Assembly: GCF_004327285.1 (NCBI RefSeq)
Contig: NZ_QJUI01000001.1
Coordinates: 248,001-312,000 of the forward strand
Direction of reading: 5' to 3'
Length of the DNA stretch: 64,000 nt
Source of the DNA: Phytopseudomonas daroniae
GTDB lineage: Bacteria; Pseudomonadota; Gammaproteobacteria; Pseudomonadales; Pseudomonadaceae
Each line of letters starts with the position of its first letter. Position 1 is the stretch's first letter. A program made the position numbers and the translations under genes. Shown in pieces: positions 7,596 through 15,660 of this stretch. Under the pieces are notes generated by a model. That model saw only the letters and a list, made by a program, of their open reading frames with translations, was not told the DNA's origin and ran no database searches.

Positions 7596-8795
7596 TCACG
7601 CCGCGCTGAAGGTCTTGTGCGGGTCGATGACGAATTTCTTCGGCACGCCGGCATCGAACTCGCCGTAACCGCGTGGTGCATCGTCCAGGCTGATGACCTG
7701 CACGCCGACCACCTCGGCGATGTTGATGCGATCCCACATGATCGCCTGCATCAGCGCGCGGTTGTACTTCATCACCGGGGTCTGGCCAGTGTGGAAGCTG
7801 TGCGACTTGGCCCAGCCGAGACCGAAGCGGATGCTCAGGCTGCCGATCTTCGCCGCCGCGTCCACCGCGCCCGGGTCTTCGGTGACGTAGAGGCCGGGGA
7901 TGCCGATCTTGCCGGCTACCCGTACCACGCCCATCAACGAGTTGAGAACCGTGGCAGGTGCCTCGTGCTGAGCGCCGGCATGGCCATGCCCCCGGGCCTC
8001 GAAGCCCACCGCATCGACGGCGCAATCCACTTCCGGTTCACCGAGCAGGTCGGCGATCTGCTCGTGCAGCGGCGTGTCCTTGGACAGGTCGGCGATTTCG
8101 AACCCCTGTGCCTTGGCGTGTGCCAGGCGCACCGGATTGACGTCACCGATGATGACCACCGCCGCGCCGAGCAGCCGAGCCGAAGCCGCTGCCGCCAGGC
8201 CAACCGGGCCGGCACCCGCCACATAGACGGTGCTGCCAGGGCCGACGCCGGCCGTGACGGCACCGTGGTAACCGGTCGGCAGAATGTCGGAGAGGCAGGT
8301 CAGGTCGCGAATCTTCTCCATGGCCTTGTCGCGATCCGGCAGTTTCAGCAGGTTGAAGTCGGCGTAAGGTACCAGCACGTATTCGGCCTGGCCGCCCGTC
8401 CAGTCGCCCATATCCACGTAGCCATAGGCACCACCGGCACGCGCCGGGTTGACGGTCAGGCAGACGCCGGTGTGCTGTTCCTTGCAGGAGCGGCAGCGGC
8501 CGCAGGCGACGTTGAAGGGCACGGACACCAGGTCGCCGATCTTCAGGTTCTCGACATCGCTGCCTTTCTCGATCACTTCACCGGTGATCTCGTGGCCGAG
8601 CACCAGGCCGACCTGGGCGGTGGTACGGCCACGCACCATATGCTGGTCGGAACCGCAGATATTGGTGGAGACCACCTTGAGGATGACACCGTGTTCGATC
8701 TTGCGACCACGCGGATCCTGCATTTTCGGGTAGTCGATCTTCTGTACTTCGACCTTGCCTGTGCCGAGATAGACGACACCGCGATTACCAGACAT
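7596..8795 (-). CDS. fdhA: Glutathione-independent formaldehyde dehydrogenase
   Basis: A 399-residue zinc-dependent dehydrogenase of the Pseudomonas putida FdhA type, which oxidises formaldehyde to formate with NAD+. Catalytic zinc ligands are visible as C47 (STNICGSDQH) and the LGHE motif around H68; the structural zinc cysteines are C98, C101, C104 and C112 (CGRCRSCKEQHTGVC). The Rossmann motif VYVAGAGPVGLAAAA binds NAD. It is the last gene of the sarcosine-oxidase cluster, where it removes formaldehyde released by demethylation. Length agrees with the family. Confidence 0.93.
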   Translation of the reverse strand: MSGNRGVVYLGTGKVEVQKIDYPKMQDPRGRKIEHGVILKVVSTNICGSDQHMVRGRTTAQVGLVLGHEITGEVIEKGSDVENLKIGDLVSVPFNVACGRCRSCKEQHTGVCLTVNPARAGGAYGYVDMGDWTGGQAEYVLVPYADFNLLKLPDRDKAMEKIRDLTCLSDILPTGYHGAVTAGVGPGSTVYVAGAGPVGLAAAASARLLGAAVVIIGDVNPVRLAHAKAQGFEIADLSKDTPLHEQIADLLGEPEVDCAVDAVGFEARGHGHAGAQHEAPATVLNSLMGVVRVAGKIGIPGLYVTEDPGAVDAAAKIGSLSIRFGLGWAKSHSFHTGQTPVMKYNRALMQAIMWDRINIAEVVGVQVISLDDAPRGYGEFDAGVPKKFVIDPHKTFSAA

Positions 8796-8921
8796 ATGTC
8801 TCTCCTTTCTTCTTGTGGATACAAAGACGCGACGGCTGTCGCGCAGGCCTTGTAGCGGAGCGTTGAAGCGTCTGTATCGGCACGCGCCGAAAACTGGCAG
8901 GAGGCGTGCCGAATCGGCGTA

Positions 8922-8939
8922 TCGACGATCGATCGTCGA
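8922..8939. repeat. 18-bp perfect palindrome between purU and fdhA
   Basis: TCGACGATCGATCGTCGA reads the same on both strands. It is in the 249-bp gap between purU and fdhA. It could be a regulator site or a small hairpin; nothing else in the gap is recognisable. Confidence 0.4.
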
Positions 8940-9044
8940 ACGCAGGTCTGGGGAGAGTAGCCAGCGGCTGTCGGTTGCGTGGGCGCAGAACCGACAGTCG
9001 ACGTTCCATGTGCGGCAGATACAGCCGCCAGGATGTCGTTGGCG

Positions 9045-9902
9045 CTACAGCACCACGGTGCGGTTGGCGTTGAGGAACACCCGGCGCTCGAGGAAATAAC
9101 CGACGGCACGGGCCAGGGTCAGGCACTCGATATCACGGCCCTTGGCGACCAGATCCTCGGGGTAGTGCGCGTGATCGACGCTTTCCACGCCCTGGGTGAT
9201 GATCGGGCCTTCGTCGAGATCGTTATTGATGAAGTGCGCCGTGGCACCGACCAGCTTCACGCCCTTCTGGTAAGCCTGGTGATAGGGCTTGGCGCCCTTG
9301 AAGCCGGGCAACAGCGAGTGATGGATGTTGATCGCCCGGCCGTCGAGTTTGCGGCACAGGTCGGCGGACAGTACCTGCATGTAGCGGGCGAGCACCACCA
9401 GCTCGGCGCCGGTTTCCTCGACCACCTGCATCACCCTGCGCTCTTGCGCCGGTTTGTCGTTGGGATCGAGGGGGAAGTGGTGATACGGGATGCCGTGCCA
9501 GTCGGCCAGCGGCTTGAGATCCGGATGGTTGGAGACGATGGCGGTGATGTCCATCGGCAACTGCCCGGTGCGCTGACGGTAGAGCAGATCGTTGAGGCAG
9601 TGATCGGCCTTGGAGACCATGATCACTACCTTGGCGCGATAGCCCGGCGACGTCAGCTCGGTGTGCATATCGAACGGCGCGGTGCGCTCGCCGAGGCCGG
9701 CGAGGAAGGCCGATTCATCGAAATCGGCCTGGGCACGAAATTCGACGCGGATGAAAAATCGGCTGGCCAGCCGGTCATCGAAGCTGTGGTGTTCGGTGAC
9801 GTAGCAGCCCTGTTCGAACAGGTAACGGGTGACCACATCCACCGTGCCAAGCAGGCTCGGGCAGTGGGCGGTAAGAATCCAGGTGTCGGGGGTGCGGCTC
9901 AT
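9045..9902 (-). CDS. purU: Formyltetrahydrofolate deformylase
   Basis: A 285-residue enzyme that hydrolyses 10-formyltetrahydrofolate to formate and tetrahydrofolate. Residues about 8-85 form an ACT domain; the C-terminal part is a formyltransferase-like hydrolase with NHPDLKPLADWHGIPYHHFP, INIHHSLLPGFKGAKPYHQA and GATAHFINNDLDEGPII carrying the conserved Asn, His and Asp. In Pseudomonas a purU copy in the sarcosine oxidase operon recycles one-carbon units. Here an IS110 element separates it from the upstream sox genes, so it may depend on a different promoter. Confidence 0.93.
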   Translation of the reverse strand: MSRTPDTWILTAHCPSLLGTVDVVTRYLFEQGCYVTEHHSFDDRLASRFFIRVEFRAQADFDESAFLAGLGERTAPFDMHTELTSPGYRAKVVIMVSKADHCLNDLLYRQRTGQLPMDITAIVSNHPDLKPLADWHGIPYHHFPLDPNDKPAQERRVMQVVEETGAELVVLARYMQVLSADLCRKLDGRAINIHHSLLPGFKGAKPYHQAYQKGVKLVGATAHFINNDLDEGPIITQGVESVDHAHYPEDLVAKGRDIECLTLARAVGYFLERRVFLNANRTVVL

Positions 9903-9923
9903 AACAAACTCCGATGATGTTCA

Positions 9924-9961
9924 CCCCTCTCCCCCCGGGAGAGGGGCCGGGAGTGAGGGTT
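9924..9961. repeat. REP-like palindrome at the edge of the insertion sequence
   Basis: CCCCTCTCCCCCCGGGAGAGGGG (9924-9946) is a palindrome followed by CCGGGAGTGAGGGTT. A related repeat occurs at 15521-15632. The sequence GAGGGTT/AACCCTC appears both here (9955-9961) and at 10014-10020, suggesting the IS110 element inserted at or next to this repeat. Confidence 0.6.
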
Positions 9962-10019
9962 CTTTGGGCTTGCTCAGTTTCATGCTCGAACGGCTGGTTC
10001 GTAGATACCGTCTTAACCC

Positions 10020-10994
10020 TCACCTCGCAATAGCGAGTTGCGGGTTAAAGGGTTGGCCGGATTTGAGCACCCCGTAAGCGATGCATAGCAGCTTGCGCAT
10101 GGCCGCGCAGACGATCTGTTTGCCGGTCTTGCCTTTTGCTCGCAGTCGCTCGGCCATTGCCCGGATCGCTGAATTGTAAGTCAGGGAGGTAACCGCCGGC
10201 AGGTAAAGTCCGCCGCGCAGTAATGCAGACCCCATCCGCGATATACGCACATGCCCTTTGTGCTTGCCCGACTCCTGCAGCCTTGGATTCAAACCGGCAA
10301 ATGCGGTGACGGCTCGGCTGTCGTCGAAGCGCCGTATATCACCCAGCTCCGCCAGCAGTAACGCCGCTGTTCTGTCGGCAATGCCATCGATACTCTTGAG
10401 CAGATCGCGTTGCCCTCTCAGATCATCGTTGTCATCGAAGTGCTGCTTGATCGCCTTGAGTGTGTCAGCAATCTGCTGACGAATATGCCCCAGTACCGAC
10501 TGGATCGACGCGGCTACCTTGGCATCGCTCGTCACGTCCAGACGATTCTGTTCCATCTGCTCCAGTTCCTGCAGATCCTTGAGGCGATGTGTCAGCGCTT
10601 TGAGGCGTTTGATCGAAGGCTGTTCCGGTTTCCAGGCGCGCAGTTCTTTCTGATGCCGATGGCCATAATCGGCAATTAGCTTGGCGTCGACCTTGTCGGT
10701 CTTTACTCTCTGCAGCTGACTGCGGGCGTAAAACGCGATCTGAGCCGGGTTCAGCACGCAGACCTGATAACCGCGCTCATACAACCATTCAGCCAAGGCC
10801 TCATGGTAAATGCCGGTCGCTTCCATCACGATCCAGGCCTGCGCCTCAGCGTGTTTGTTCAGCCATTGCAGCAGCACTTCAAACCCCTTTGGGTCGTTGG
10901 CCAGCTTGGCTTTGGTGCGGTGTTTGCCATTGGCCTGAAGCGTGGCGATATCGAAGGTGTGCTTGGCGACGTCGATGCCAACAACAGTACTCAT
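10020..10994 (-). CDS. IS110-family transposase (DEDD recombinase)
   Basis: A 324-residue protein with an N-terminal RuvC-like DEDD domain (STVVGIDVAKHTFDIA, then WIVMEATGIYHEALAEWL and VKTDKVDAKLIADYG) and a C-terminal transposase-20 domain (LLKSIDGIADRTAALLLAELGD, FAGLNPRLQESGKHKG). AAAGGAGGA precedes two adjacent ATG codons; the second (10994) has the better spacing. An upstream start at 11024 is possible but unsupported. The frame is intact, so the copy may still be active. Confidence 0.92.
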   Translation of the reverse strand: MSTVVGIDVAKHTFDIATLQANGKHRTKAKLANDPKGFEVLLQWLNKHAEAQAWIVMEATGIYHEALAEWLYERGYQVCVLNPAQIAFYARSQLQRVKTDKVDAKLIADYGHRHQKELRAWKPEQPSIKRLKALTHRLKDLQELEQMEQNRLDVTSDAKVAASIQSVLGHIRQQIADTLKAIKQHFDDNDDLRGQRDLLKSIDGIADRTAALLLAELGDIRRFDDSRAVTAFAGLNPRLQESGKHKGHVRISRMGSALLRGGLYLPAVTSLTYNSAIRAMAERLRAKGKTGKQIVCAAMRKLLCIAYGVLKSGQPFNPQLAIAR

Positions 10995-11039
10995 CATCTC
11001 CTCCTTTGGGTTGCTGATCGTCACTGCATCCGTCCAACC

Positions 11040-11212
11040 TTGCTGATGCGAGCTCGAAGCTCTGGATACCGTTCGGACTTAGCGGATGAGTGTGGAGGGG
11101 CGCAGCGCAATCTACGTTGCAAGCTCAAGGCTTAAGGGTGGACACGGCTTGCAGCTCCTCCCCCGATGATCAGTCGGGAACCATAGCCTCACTGAAAGGC
11201 TGTAGTCGAGAT
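11040..11212 (-). ncRNA. Candidate bridge RNA region of the IS110 element
   Basis: IS110 elements encode a structured bridge RNA in the non-coding end upstream of the transposase; it base-pairs with target and donor DNA. This leader has hairpin potential, for example CCCGACTGATCATCGGG at about 11163-11179 and paired GAGCTTGCAA/TTGCAGCTC-type segments. The boundaries and loops were not determined. The call rests on family knowledge and position. Confidence 0.4.
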
Positions 11213-11215
11213 ACA

Positions 11216-11330
11216 AGGGTGGACGACGCTTGCCTACGCGGCCCGATCCACCCTACGTCTGCTTACGCCTTGATCCTGCAGCCCGTAGGATGGGTGAAAC
11301 CCATCAATTGCCGATGGGTTGCACCCATAC
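11216..11330. repeat. Two dispersed chromosomal repeats: GGTGGACGACGCTT type and GTAGGATGGGTGAAAC hairpin
   Basis: 11216-11269 (AGGGTGGACGACGCTT ... ATCCACCCTACGTCTGC) matches repeats at 28716-28800 and 37861-37985. 11285-11330 is a hairpin (GTAGGATGGGTGAAACCCATC with a degraded right arm) matching 16957-17005 and 37799-37847. They mark the host side of the IS110 junction, downstream of soxG. Confidence 0.65.
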
Positions 11331-11376
11331 GACCGTCCGCTTGCGCCTTGATCCTGCCATTCACCGAAACGAGAGC

Positions 11377-12012
11377 CTAGGCCTCGACCGCCAGACCATA
11401 CTCGCCGCTGGCGTCCTGCAGCCAGGCCCAGATGTAATCGGCGAAGCTGCGGCGCACCAGCAGTTCCCAGGTGTCTTCGCCGGTATGGCGGATATACAAC
11501 TGGGTCTTGGCGAAGTTGCTGCCGACCGCCTTGCCCACCGGGAACTGGCTGGGATGAACGTCGTAGCTGGTGGATTTCATCAACACGTCGCGCACGTTCG
11601 GGCCGCTCAGTTCGAGGAGGGTCTGCCCGCCGCTGACGTTGACCACCTGAATGTGCTGGCCATCCAGCGCCTCACGTAGCCTCTGCTCGGTGGCGAGCTC
11701 CTCGCCACGCGGCACGATGACCAGGAACTCGTCCGGACTCATCCACTGCACCGAGCTGTCGCCCTTGGCCACCAGGCCCAGGGCCACCGGCAGTTCCAGC
11801 CCCAGGGCCTTGTGCACACCTTCGGCGAAAGCCGCGTCCTTGCCGTCACCACGCAAGGTCAGGTGCCCCAGGAGCTTCTTCTCGCGCAGGGTCACGCCCG
11901 CACCACTTCTGCCCTTGCCGACCAGCTCGTTGAAGCCGGCATGGTGCAGCGGCGACTCGACTTTTACGCCGGAATCATCGGGACGCTGCTGGTAGACGTT
12001 TGCTGCTGTCAT
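11377..12012 (-). CDS. soxG: Sarcosine oxidase gamma subunit
   Basis: A 211-residue protein matching the gamma subunit of heterotetrameric sarcosine oxidase (folate-binding, GcvT-related fold; VTLREKKLLGHLTLRGDG and WMSPDEFLVIVP blocks). With SoxB, SoxD and SoxA it oxidatively demethylates sarcosine to glycine, passing the methyl carbon to tetrahydrofolate. AGGACTGACGAC before the ATG gives a workable ribosome binding site. It is about 90 bp after soxA, a slightly larger gap than usual that holds a short GCTTGCGGCTTG-type repeat (12068-12096). Confidence 0.92.
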   Translation of the reverse strand: MTAANVYQQRPDDSGVKVESPLHHAGFNELVGKGRSGAGVTLREKKLLGHLTLRGDGKDAAFAEGVHKALGLELPVALGLVAKGDSSVQWMSPDEFLVIVPRGEELATEQRLREALDGQHIQVVNVSGGQTLLELSGPNVRDVLMKSTSYDVHPSQFPVGKAVGSNFAKTQLYIRHTGEDTWELLVRRSFADYIWAWLQDASGEYGLAVEA

Positions 12013-12101
12013 GTCGTCAGTCCTTCATAGGTGGGAGACGCCTTCGAGGACGCCACCCTTTCGCTCTTGCTTGCGGCTTGCAACTTGGAGCTTGCCGCTG
12101 C

Positions 12102-15100
12102 TCAAACCACGTTCTGCCGTTCGCCTTTCGGGTCGTAGAACACCGAGCTGACGATCTGTGCTTCGATCAACCGACCGTCGCGGGTCGGTGCGAACACCTT
12201 CTGGCCCATACGCTTGATGCCGCCCTTGACCAGTGCCAGGGCGATACCGTGGCCCAGGGTCGCGCTCATGTAGCTGGAGGTCACGTGGCCGGCCATCTTC
12301 ATCGGCTTGGGCTGGTTCGGGTCGAATACCAGTTGGGTGCCCTCGGGCAGCACGTCATTGAGGTTCACCGGTTTGAGGCCGACCAGTTGCTTGCGGTCTT
12401 CCTTGAGGGTGTCCTCGCGGTTCATGCCGCGCCAGCCGATCCACGAGAACGGCTTGGTGCGGCCGACGCACCAGCCCATGTTGAGATCGTCCGGAGTGAC
12501 GGTGGAGTCGGTGTCCTGGCCAACGATGATGAAGCCCTTCTCGGCACGCAGCACGTGCATGGTCTCGGTGCCGTACGGGGTCAGGTCGTATTGCTTGCCG
12601 GCTTCGGCGATCTTTTCCAGCACGCCCATGGCGTAGTCGGCCTGGATGTTCACCTCGTAGCTCAGCTCGCCGGTGAAGGAGATGCGGAACACCCTGGCCG
12701 GCACGCCGGCGACCAAGCCTTCCTGCCAGGTCATGAACGGGAAGGCTTCCGGCGACAGATCGATATCGGTGACCTCGGCCAGCAGTTTGCGGCTGTTGGG
12801 GCCGGACAGGGTCAGGGTCGCCCAGTGGTCGGTGACCGAGGTGAAGTACACCTTCAGCTCCGGCCATTCGGTCTGGTGGTACAGCTCCAGCCACTGCAGC
12901 ACCCGAGCGGCGCCGCCCGTGGTGGTGGTCATCAGGAAGTGATTGTCGGCAAGGCAGGCGGTCACGCCGTCATCGAAGACCATGCCGTCTTCCTTGCACA
13001 TCAGGCCATAGCGCGCCTTGCCCACGTCGAGCTTGGTCCAGGCGTTGGTGTAGACGCGGTTGAGGAACTCGCGGGCGTCCGGGCCCTGGATGTCGATCTT
13101 GCCGAGGGTCGAGGCGTCCAGCAGGCCGACGCTGGCACGCACCGCCTTGCACTCGCGGGCGACGGCGGCATGCAGGTCTTCGGCGCCACGCGGGAAGTAC
13201 CACGGCCGCTTCCACTGGCCGACATCCTCGAACTTGGCGCCCTGCCGGACGTGCCAGGCCTGCAGCGCGGTGTAGCGCTTGGGCTCGAACAGCGCACCGG
13301 CGTTGCGCCCGGCTACCGCACCGAAGGAAACCGGCGTGTAATTGGGGCGGAACATCGTGGTGCCCATCTGCGGAATGCTCACGCCAAGGGCGCGGGCAGC
13401 GATGGCCAGACCATTGATATTGCCCAGCTTGCCCTGGTCGGTACCAAAGCCCAGCGCGGTGTAGCGCTTGACGTGTTCTACCGACTCGAAGCCCTCGCGC
13501 ACGGCCAACTCGATGCCAGCGGTGGTGACGTCGTTCTGCAGGTCGACGAACTGCTTGGGAGCACGCGCCGTGGGCTTGTCGTGGGGCACCTGATAAAGAC
13601 CGATGGAGGCTTCCTCGACGCGCTTTTCGGCACGCGGCAGTTCACCGCTGACGGCTGCGAAGCCGCTCTCGGCCGCGGCCTTGGCGCCCGCTTCGAAACC
13701 GTCAGCCAGCACATCACCGAGCTTGAACACGCCATTCACCGCACCGGCGCAAACCCGTGCCTGCATGCCCAGGCCATCGCCGGGCACGAAGGCGAGGATG
13801 TCTTCCTGCCAGGTCGGGCGACCGCCCAGGTGCGACGCCAGGTGCACCACCGGGCTATAGCCGCCGGAGCTGGCGATCAGATCGCACTCCAGCCACTCGC
13901 CGGGGCTGGTGACCTTGAAGGATTGCGGATCGATGGCGGCGATGCGTGCGGCCTCCACGCGCTTGCTACCCTTGACGTCGAGCACCGAGCTGCCGGTCAG
14001 CACGCGTACGCCCCGGGAGCGCGCCTCTTCGACCCAACTGCCGCGCGGGTTGCTGCGCGCATCGGCGATGGCCACCACCTTGAGACCGGCATCGAGCCAG
14101 TCCAGGGCCGTCTTGTAGGCGTAATCGTTGGTGGTGGCGAGCACCAGCTTCTTGCCGGGCGCCACGCCATAACGGCGCACGTAGGTGGAAACGGCCCCGG
14201 CCAGCATGTTGCCCGGCACATCGTTGTTGCCGTACACCAGCGGGCGCTCGTGGGCACCGACCGCCAGCACCACGCGCTTGGCACGTACGCGGTGCAGACG
14301 CTGGCGGACCGGACGATGGGCGAATGCGCCAAGCGGCGCGCTGTCGCCGAGGTGATCGGTGCAGCGCTCGTGAATGGTCAGGAAGTTGTGGTCGTGGTAA
14401 CCGTTGACCGTGGCACGCGGCAGCAGGACGACTTCCGGGAAGGTCTTCAGCTCGGCCACCACCTTGCTCACCCACTCGGTAGCGGGCAGGCCGTCGAGTT
14501 GCTCACGGGTATCCAGCAGGCTGCCGCCGAACTCTTCCTGCTCGTCGGCGAGAATCACCCGCGCACCACTGCGCGCGGCAGCCAGCGCCGCGGCCAGACC
14601 AGCCGCGCCCGCGCCGACCACCAGCACGTCACAGTGCCGGTTGACGTGATCGTAGGTGTCCACGTCATTCTCTTTCGGCGCACGGCCGAGCCCGGCGGCC
14701 TTGCGGATGTACTTCTCGTACGTCAGCCACATGTTCTGCGGGTACATGAAGGTCTTGTAGTAGAAACCGGGCGGCATCATGCCGCCACCGACCTTGCCGA
14801 GAATGCCCATCAGGTCGGTGTTCACGCTCGGCCAGCCGTTGGTGCTGCCGGCCACCAGGCCGGCATAGAGCGCCTGCTGGGTAGCGCGGATGTTCGGTAC
14901 CTGAGTGGCTTCGCGGGAGCCGACCTGCAGCACGGCGTTCGGCTCCTCGGCACCCGCGGCGACGATGCCGCGCGGGCGTGAGTATTTGAAGCTGCGGCCG
15001 ATGATATCGACGCCATTGGCCAGCAACGCGGCAGCCAGGGTGTCGCCCGCATACCCGCTGTAGGACTGGCCGTTGAAGGTGAAGCTCAGCGGCTGACTGC

Positions 15101-15143
15101 GGTCGATGCGACCGCCGTTGGCGAGGCGATTGATCTGGCTCAT
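12102..15143 (-). CDS. soxA: Sarcosine oxidase alpha subunit
   Basis: A 1013-residue subunit. The N-terminus carries a 2Fe-2S-like ferredoxin fold without iron (LSFTFNGQSYSGYAGDTLAAALL); a FAD/NAD-binding domain follows (CDVLVVGAGAAGLAAALAAA and a VVLAVGAHERPL block); the C-terminal third is a GcvT aminomethyltransferase-like folate domain (TLGKIDIQGPDAREFLNRVY, FTGELSYEVNI). Length is normal. Its start overlaps the soxD stop by four bases, so the earlier in-frame start at 15293 is rejected. Confidence 0.95.
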   Translation of the reverse strand: MSQINRLANGGRIDRSQPLSFTFNGQSYSGYAGDTLAAALLANGVDIIGRSFKYSRPRGIVAAGAEEPNAVLQVGSREATQVPNIRATQQALYAGLVAGSTNGWPSVNTDLMGILGKVGGGMMPPGFYYKTFMYPQNMWLTYEKYIRKAAGLGRAPKENDVDTYDHVNRHCDVLVVGAGAAGLAAALAAARSGARVILADEQEEFGGSLLDTREQLDGLPATEWVSKVVAELKTFPEVVLLPRATVNGYHDHNFLTIHERCTDHLGDSAPLGAFAHRPVRQRLHRVRAKRVVLAVGAHERPLVYGNNDVPGNMLAGAVSTYVRRYGVAPGKKLVLATTNDYAYKTALDWLDAGLKVVAIADARSNPRGSWVEEARSRGVRVLTGSSVLDVKGSKRVEAARIAAIDPQSFKVTSPGEWLECDLIASSGGYSPVVHLASHLGGRPTWQEDILAFVPGDGLGMQARVCAGAVNGVFKLGDVLADGFEAGAKAAAESGFAAVSGELPRAEKRVEEASIGLYQVPHDKPTARAPKQFVDLQNDVTTAGIELAVREGFESVEHVKRYTALGFGTDQGKLGNINGLAIAARALGVSIPQMGTTMFRPNYTPVSFGAVAGRNAGALFEPKRYTALQAWHVRQGAKFEDVGQWKRPWYFPRGAEDLHAAVARECKAVRASVGLLDASTLGKIDIQGPDAREFLNRVYTNAWTKLDVGKARYGLMCKEDGMVFDDGVTACLADNHFLMTTTTGGAARVLQWLELYHQTEWPELKVYFTSVTDHWATLTLSGPNSRKLLAEVTDIDLSPEAFPFMTWQEGLVAGVPARVFRISFTGELSYEVNIQADYAMGVLEKIAEAGKQYDLTPYGTETMHVLRAEKGFIIVGQDTDSTVTPDDLNMGWCVGRTKPFSWIGWRGMNREDTLKEDRKQLVGLKPVNLNDVLPEGTQLVFDPNQPKPMKMAGHVTSSYMSATLGHGIALALVKGGIKRMGQKVFAPTRDGRLIEAQIVSSVFYDPKGERQNVV

Positions 15144-15463
15144 GCCGTGGCTCCTTGGGCGAGCGGTGCTGGCTCGGCGACTGCTTCGGTCACGCTGGGT
15201 TTCTCGCCGATCCGGTAGGTCTCGAGAATCTGGTAGCTGACGGTGTGGCGGGTGGCGTTGAAATACTTGCGGCAACCGGCAGCATGCAGCCATAGCTCAT
15301 GACGCAGGCCACGGGGGTTGTCGCGAAACCACATGTACTCGCCCCATTCGGCATCGCTGCAGGCAGCCGGATCCAGCGGCCGCGGGATGTGGGCCTGGCC
15401 GGCCGGGCTGAGTTCCTCTTCGGCGCGAAGTTCGCCGCAGTGCGGGCAGAAGATGTGCAGCAT
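15140..15463 (-). CDS. soxD: Sarcosine oxidase delta subunit
   Basis: A 107-residue zinc-binding subunit. The N-terminal FCPHCGELRAEEE supplies two of the zinc ligands (C6, C9), followed by the family block DAEWGEYMWFRDNPRGLRHE. It overlaps soxA by four bases, as in other Pseudomonas sox operons. The call is secure from sequence and neighbours. Confidence 0.93.
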   Translation of the reverse strand: MLHIFCPHCGELRAEEELSPAGQAHIPRPLDPAACSDAEWGEYMWFRDNPRGLRHELWLHAAGCRKYFNATRHTVSYQILETYRIGEKPSVTEAVAEPAPLAQGATA

Positions 15464-15520
15464 GGTTGGAGCCTCCGGTGAATCTTGTTACCTGCTCGAA
15501 TCGTCGAGAAGGGCTCGTTC

Positions 15521-15632
15521 CGCTCCCTCTCCCCCTGGGAGAGGGCTGGGGAGAGGGGCTCCTGGGCCAATCGTGGCGCCTGGAACAACCCTCACCCGCC
15601 CTTCGGGCACCCTCTCCCAGAAGGAGAGGGAC
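15521..15632. repeat. CCCTCTCCC/GGGAGAGGG repeat cluster between soxB and soxD
   Basis: This contains TCCCTCTCCCCCTGGGAGAGGG, then a spacer, then CCCTCACCCGCCCTTCGGGC and CCCTCTCCCAGAAGGAGAGGG. The palindromic arms can form several hairpins in the operon transcript. It is related to the repeat next to the IS110 element (9924-9961). Such repeats inside operons can tune expression between genes, here lowering or protecting the soxDAG part. Confidence 0.7.
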
Positions 15633-15660
15633 ATTCAGTTGTTGCGCTGCGCGCAACCTT

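Larger units (their letters stand above)
9962..11215 (-). mobile_element. IS110-family insertion sequence (ends approximate)
   Basis: This contains one complete DEDD transposase and a non-coding leader on its 5' side. IS110 elements have no long terminal inverted repeats, so the ends cannot be fixed by eye; the given limits run from the REP-like repeat at the left to a dispersed chromosomal repeat at 11216. An 8-bp sequence GATACCGT is found at 10004-10011 and 11065-11072 in direct orientation. The element sits between soxG and purU in the same orientation as those genes. Confidence 0.6.

Noticed and set aside
7337..7681. N-terminal extension of the VOC protein and a fused regulatory domain
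   Set aside because: The extension is translated REPIN and the fdhA 3' end; a GGAG-supported ATG is at 7336.
12000..14981. 993-residue open frame on the plus strand opposite soxA
   Set aside because: It is the antisense shadow of the high-GC soxA gene; composition is typical of shadows and no domain is recognisable.
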